Shown: positions 61,801-64,000 of the stretch, piece by piece
How positions within the stretch are numbered: the stretch's first letter is position 1
Layout of the letters: each line of letters opens with the position of its first letter
Assembly: GCA_935421135.1 (NCBI GenBank)
Contig: OW285188.1
Coordinates: 2,253,001-2,317,000 of the forward strand
DNA length: 64,000 nucleotides
Reading direction: 5' to 3'
Source of the DNA: Bugulina stolonifera
Lineage: Eukaryota > Bryozoa > Gymnolaemata > Cheilostomatida > Bugulidae
Position numbers and translations under genes: made by a program
Notes under the pieces: generated by a model
Seen by the model: only the letters and a program-made list of their open reading frames with translations
Told to the model about the DNA's origin: nothing
Database searches by the model: none

Positions 61801-63782
61801 AATTTATATGGCCAGAAACTCCTTGTAATGTCAAGTCATTTGTGCAGGGTGGGGCAAATCCTGAGTATAACACTGAAAGTGCCATCGACAAGTACATGGA
61901 TGTTTTTGGATATAAACTACAAAATTCATATGAATTAATATATCAATAGAGGCGGCACATTACGAGTGCCATAATTATGTAATGTTCCTTCCTCTCCGAT
62001 GGTGAGACTGAAAATGTCGTATTTAGATGTTTCAACCACCTCCAAATTGTTCAGAGACAGTGAAATGATAGACAGTGCTGTCTGTACCTTACGTGGCTCT
62101 GTTCTAAAAGGAGTTGATGTTGGGAGCTATCTACTGCTCCACACTCTACACTATCATAGTTACTACTACAGAGAAGTAAGTTAGGAATCTTGACTCCTAC
62201 ATAAGACTGATCCATGATCAATAGCTGCTAGTATGGGCACCAGAGGCTATAGGTATATTCGCGTCCTAAATTTCAGCCACAGGCCAACTGACAATAATTT
62301 TTCCATCACATATCGGTCACAGAGTCTCGAACACACCGGCCTAGGCCAAAGGCAAAATCCTCATTTTCATGCGAAAAACCCAGCTGTGTCGATGAGCTAG
62401 GGATAGTTTCGTCCGACCAAGCAAAGTCCCAGGCCAATGGCTCTTGTGGCCTAGGCGGGACAGCCATCTTGGGATTTTTATTTGCGACCCAGGTCCGTCC
62501 AAGAGGTAATGAAGACACCTTATATAAGTATGTACACCACAGGCTATATAAGTATGTACACCACAGGCTATATAAGTATGTACACCACAGGCTATATAAG
62601 TATGTACACCACAGTCTATATAAGTATGTACACCACAGGCTATATAAGTATGGACACCACAGGCTATATAAGTATGTACACCACAGGCTATATAAGTATG
62701 TACACCACAGACTATATATTAAGTATGTACACCACAGGCTATATATTAAGTATGTACACCACAGGCTATATATTAAGTATGTACACCACAGGCTATATAA
62801 GTATGGACACCACAGGCTATATATTAAGTATGTACACCACAGACTATATAAGTATGTACACCACAAGCTATATATTAAGTATGTACACCACAGGCTATAT
62901 ATTAAGTATGTACACCACAGGCTATATAAGTATGTACACCACAGGCTATATAAGTATGTACACCACAGGCTATATAAGTATGTACACCACAGGCTATATA
63001 AGTACATGTATGTACACCACAGGCTATATAAGTATGGATACATAATACATTGTGTTCTGTAGGATGAGCTGTCATCCGATAGTGATGGTGATATAGCCAG
63101 TGAGCTCAAGGCCGAGTATATAGATGAAGGGCTGGACACATTCTCCAGGTACACAAGCTTTTGCAGATATTCGTCTATTGATATACATGTATATTATTGT
63201 CCAATCTATAGTGCAGTAGTAAATGATGTACATGTACTGTGTGATGTAACACTTTACACTGTACGGGTATATATACACCTACATTGTATACGTTATATAT
63301 GCTTGTATTACATACTTCATATAGCGCTACTGTATATCATACTACAACATACATGTAAATAGTAATACTATTGGTTTTGTAAATGCAGCCCATCTAACTC
63401 GTACCAACGTAAACCTTCCATTAATCGACAGAAAAGTAGAGACAAGGACAGACAACTCTGCTCTCCAGTATTAACTAACTCGTCACTCACTGTACTTAGA
63501 CAGTTTGGTGAGTAAATCTATGTATGTATGTACGTATGTGTCATACATTGTACGTTATGTTAAATATCCTATGTTATACTATGTTATATATAATATTATA
63601 TTATTACATTACATTATATTATATCATATTATATATATTATAATTATGTATTGTTTTGTATTACATGTATATATTATGTATAATTTGTAGGAAAATACAT
63701 GAGAATGATGACGTTGCTAGAGCCAATAGCATTCCAAGTTATAACAAGCATGTCTCAGCTCTTTGACTTCTATTTTTATACT
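46815..63782 (+). CDS. VPS50: VPS50 / syndetin, EARP complex subunit (3' end beyond window)
   Basis: VPS50 replaces VPS54 in the GARP-related EARP tethering complex that promotes endosomal recycling. Exons: 46815-46856 (ATG), 47324-47530, 48201-48272, 48711-48835, 49111-49264, 49405-49487, 54195-54336, 54536-54676, 56231-56381, 56973-57144, 57356-57545, 57948-58163, 63063-63148, 63389-63507, 63691-63782. Phases agree throughout, giving 664 codons. Recognised stretches: [127 protein letters not shown] and [11 protein letters not shown]. The roughly 300 C-terminal residues lie right of the window. Exon 46815 is small and chosen because its donor (gtaagt) and phase fit. Introns are large and contain a nested gene, 5S rRNA genes and a LINE. 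Confidence 0.94.
49017..49087. repeat. 33-bp tandem duplication
   Basis: Two copies of a unit containing AACATGTGTGTATCCACACC and CTATGGTGTAG, just before the acceptor of VPS50 exon 49111-49264. Confidence 0.75.
50095..50570. repeat. Dispersed repeat related to 4880-5500
   Basis: Sequence rich in TCAAGTTAC/CTCAAGT motifs. Parts match the flanks of the SINE at 4963-5399 (CTTTCAAGTTAC.AGTTAAAT and AACTACAAG.CAAG). Its leading GTGTGCAAGTTTTATTTTG recurs at 59017 after the 5S gene, so at least three copies or fragments exist in the window. Confidence 0.5.
50938..53548 (+). CDS. Nested zinc-finger protein with PVTQLPTE repeat linker
   Basis: A five-exon gene inside VPS50 intron 6, same strand: 50938-50951 (ATG), 51091-51134, 51456-51635, 51787-52110, 52512-53548 (TGA). 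Donors are gtaagt, gtaagt, gtaaat and gtatgt; phases are 2, 1, 1, 1 and all agree, giving 532 aa. Three paired-finger modules are seen, each a C-X2-C-X12-H-X4-H finger followed by C-X2-C-X12-H-X-C, at about residues 32-76, 140-183 and 355-400. In module 1 the second His is replaced by Tyr (HMRDRY). At least two more fingers follow (CKLCKKYF...H, CDKCKQEF...H) and a last one near the C-terminus (CSICGASF...H). Modules 2 and 3 are joined by a linker containing about four copies of [14 protein letters not shown]. The fingers suggest nucleic-acid binding; the target is unknown. The small first exon is the least certain. Confidence 0.8.
53920..53925 (+). terminator. Polyadenylation signal of the nested zinc-finger gene
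   Basis: AATAAA about 370 bp after the stop codon and 270 bp before the next VPS50 exon, supporting an independent transcript. Confidence 0.5.
55205..55325. repeat. 17-bp repeat ACCAATGTGTATCTCTT
   Basis: About seven copies of ACCAATGTGTATCTCTT, upstream of a strong acceptor (ctcctccccag) at 55347. The pyrimidine-rich copies may contribute to the acceptor tract. Confidence 0.85.
55348..55482 (+). other. Possible alternative terminal exon in VPS50 intron
   Basis: It has a strong acceptor (CTCCTCCCCAG) and an open frame of 44 codons ending in TAA ([17 protein letters not shown] ... [14 protein letters not shown]). It is phase 0, so VPS50 exon 54536-54676 could splice to it and yield a truncated protein. 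Phase-compatible splicing to the next conserved exon (56231) gives the family sequence, so this would be an alternative. It may instead be a fragment of an unrelated gene; I do not recognise it. Confidence 0.3.
57527..57692 (+). repeat. 37-bp minisatellite containing VPS50 exon end and donor
   Basis: The end of exon 57356-57545 (ACAATATACCAACTGCAG) plus its donor (gtaggagttgtccactctt) is repeated about 4.5 times. Each of the first four copies keeps CAG|GTAGG, so four equivalent donors lie in series; the last stops at CGGCAG. Confidence 0.93.
58622..58741 (-). rRNA. 5S ribosomal RNA gene
   Basis: A full-length (about 120 nt) minus-strand 5S rRNA starting GTCTACGGCCATATCACG. It has the internal control region (AAGCTAAGCAACG ... 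GCCTGGTTAGTACTTGGATG, then GGTGACCGCC) and ends CTGTAGGC followed by TTTT (pol III terminator). It differs from its partner copy essentially only at the 3' end (GTAGGC versus GTAGAC). It lies in VPS50 intron 12. Confidence 0.95.
58875..58994 (+). rRNA. 5S ribosomal RNA gene
   Basis: A full-length plus-strand 5S rRNA, head-to-head with the copy at 58622-58741 across a 133-bp spacer. The same start, internal promoter and TTTT terminator are present. The near-identical arms form a large potential hairpin. Whether it is transcribed or is a recently inserted copy cannot be told from sequence, but no internal damage is visible. Confidence 0.95.
59858..61090 (+). CDS. LINE ORF1 with SGNH/esterase-like C-terminal domain
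   Basis: Intact 410-aa ORF. The N-terminal half is polar, low in complexity and rich in Asn/Thr/Lys. From about residue 180 it resembles the SGNH-hydrolase (esterase) domain found in ORF1 of CR1/L2-type LINEs: a degenerate block I ([15 protein letters not shown]), then [18 protein letters not shown] where GTND-like block III residues are expected, then [13 protein letters not shown] and a final [11 protein letters not shown]. The catalytic Ser-Asp-His set looks incomplete, so enzymatic activity is doubtful. ORF1 proteins bind the element's RNA. No stop or frameshift interrupts it. Confidence 0.65.
   Translation: MRMLCRTGALPTTPITETLTFSPPINKELSDTKTQNATAYAENRQRNGKYGEFDTNNNVNSKAGKKSPRIATELKTLTIQREVSDSPTTNKKIIKCQKDAYSTNNIILLESQTDYDQSQGMNHNKTEIQTSLSTPTHASSLHTCKKSDETNKSHQSIVNRLTSNTHSMKRTYNKPRSPTLIISDTLGLNLSPKLVIPDSYTEICSPRNRDSNISLLDIVKSYDLSHTTDLLILAGVDNHKEHEYFSECKAIYQYVQRNYKNTRLTLTLIPEKHENDVKSRSATMLNNCIADFCKHKEIRVIDLSHISFSVVPLPKALSVQISQAIAKPFYLPTESLVKQSSCHNDNANAYDTDRKTNYAELRNIVKGRYAKSTFKKPSNTYYFNDSNTHLGITIPNHSKATPPPYQSWLI
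61145..61828 (+). pseudogene. LINE ORF2, endonuclease domain only, with internal stop
   Basis: Apurinic-type endonuclease motifs appear in order: [27 protein letters not shown] (catalytic Glu), a stop TGA at 61379-61381 directly after KNGGGV, then in the same frame [21 protein letters not shown] (GDFN), IIDHIYT and ISDHDLI (SDH). The frame ends at 61828 soon after the SDH motif. The reverse-transcriptase domain is absent. One in-frame stop plus truncation make it non-functional. Confidence 0.85.
61975..62175 (+). other. Exon-like ORF with strong donor, unassigned
   Basis: An open frame (ATG at 61999) encodes [20 protein letters not shown] ... [20 protein letters not shown] then SYYYRE and ends at a consensus donor (GAA|gtaagt, 62176). 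The donor is phase 0, matching the acceptor phase of VPS50 exon 63063. No acceptor compatible with exon 58163 was found, so it might be an alternative first exon or a fragment of another gene. I do not recognise the sequence. Confidence 0.3.
62330..62510 (-). repeat. Dispersed repeat, copy B
   Basis: The counterpart of 20255-20405 in the same orientation, with shared blocks CCTCATTTTC, CGATGAGCTA, GTTTCGTCCG, CAGGCCAATRGC and GCCATCTTG.GATTTTTATTTG. The 24-bp array follows immediately. Confidence 0.65.
62518..63040. repeat. 24-bp minisatellite in VPS50 intron
   Basis: About 21 copies of CTATATAAGTATGTACACCA plus CAGG, with a 27-bp variant carrying an extra TAT (CTATATATTAAG) clustered in the middle. 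It ends about 20 bp before the acceptor of exon 63063. Both strands give spurious ORFs (up to 282 codons). Confidence 0.95.
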
Positions 63783-64000
63783 GTAAGTATGTACAGTATA
63801 TACAGAGTGTGTGTATACTGTAAGTATGTACAGTATATACAGTGTGTGTGTATACTGTAAGTATGTACAGTATATACAGTGTGTATGTATACTGTAAGTA
63901 TGTACAGTATATACAGTGTGTATGTATACTGTAAGTATGTACAGTATATACTGTGTGTATGTATACTGTAAGTATATACAGTATATACAGTGTGTATGTA
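63776..64000 (+). repeat. 37-bp minisatellite containing a VPS50 exon end and donor
   Basis: The exon end and donor of 63691-63782 (TATACT|GTAAGTATGTACAG) head a 37-bp unit repeated about six times and cut by the window edge. Nearly every copy keeps ACTGTAAGTAT, a full consensus donor. Confidence 0.92.

Larger units (their letters stand above)
59020..61960 (+). mobile_element. LINE retrotransposon, 3' part (reverse transcriptase) missing
   Basis: ORF1 (59858-61090) and the endonuclease part of ORF2 (61145-61828) are in order, 54 bp apart. Upstream (59050-59205) a short open stretch reads [20 protein letters not shown] and ends KPTRKKPM, coiled-coil-like. Downstream of 61828 no reverse-transcriptase motif (such as YADD) is found before 62000. 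LINEs are usually 5'-truncated, so loss of the 3' half implies later deletion or internal rearrangement. Exact ends are not determined. Confidence 0.75.

Noticed and set aside
62306..63154. ORFs of 282, 197 and 187 codons
   Set aside because: A 24/27-bp minisatellite in a VPS50 intron; exon 63063-63148 lies on the plus strand, and the minus ORF only overlaps it.

Overview
This is a eukaryotic, animal nuclear sequence from an AT-rich, intron-rich invertebrate genome. Genes are split into many short exons with GT..AG introns and AATAAA signals, and much of the intronic and intergenic DNA is minisatellites, SINEs, MITEs and a broken LINE. A complete single-exon innexin with the canonical YYxW motif and four extracellular cysteines points to a non-vertebrate metazoan. 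Innexins are generally reported missing from sponges, placozoans and echinoderms, so a mollusc, annelid, cnidarian or similar marine invertebrate is most likely. The exact phylum cannot be fixed from the window.

Layout, left to right. (1) 414-2419 (-): first four coding exons of a CLCN7-like lysosomal chloride/proton exchanger, running off the left edge. (2) 6245-18605 (+): a complete VPS35 (retromer core subunit). Sixteen exons are phase-checked and give 790 codons plus stop; a candidate 5-codon first exon brings it to 795 aa. (3) 19188-25488: a 6.3 kb composite repeat block with terminal inverted repeats around a 62/70-bp satellite. (4) 29747-30974 (+): three phase-compatible exons of a gene I do not recognise. 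(5) 32012-33199 (+): the innexin. (6) 34921-44643 (-): MED19 (Mediator head). Its 6.4 kb first intron contains, on the opposite strand, a small secreted-peptide gene (40793-41249) with a triplicated TATA motif, plus a TA-flanked MITE. (7) 46815-63782 onward (+): VPS50/syndetin (EARP complex), 15 phase-checked exons (664 codons) before the right edge. Its introns hold a nested five-exon zinc-finger gene (50938-53548), a divergent pair of 5S rRNA genes (58622-58994) and a LINE with ORF1 and the endonuclease part of ORF2 but no reverse transcriptase.

The three best-recognised cellular genes (CLCN7, VPS35, VPS50) all act in the endolysosomal system, but nothing in the sequence shows co-regulation.

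The most unusual structural feature is repeated splice-site amplification. At several introns of VPS35 and VPS50 a minisatellite starts exactly at the exon-intron junction. Its unit contains the last bases of the exon plus a GT donor, so the true 5' splice site is followed by up to about ten near-copies of itself. Acceptor sides show smaller duplications of the same kind. The longest open reading frames in the window (up to 684 codons) are artefacts of minisatellites with few or no stops.
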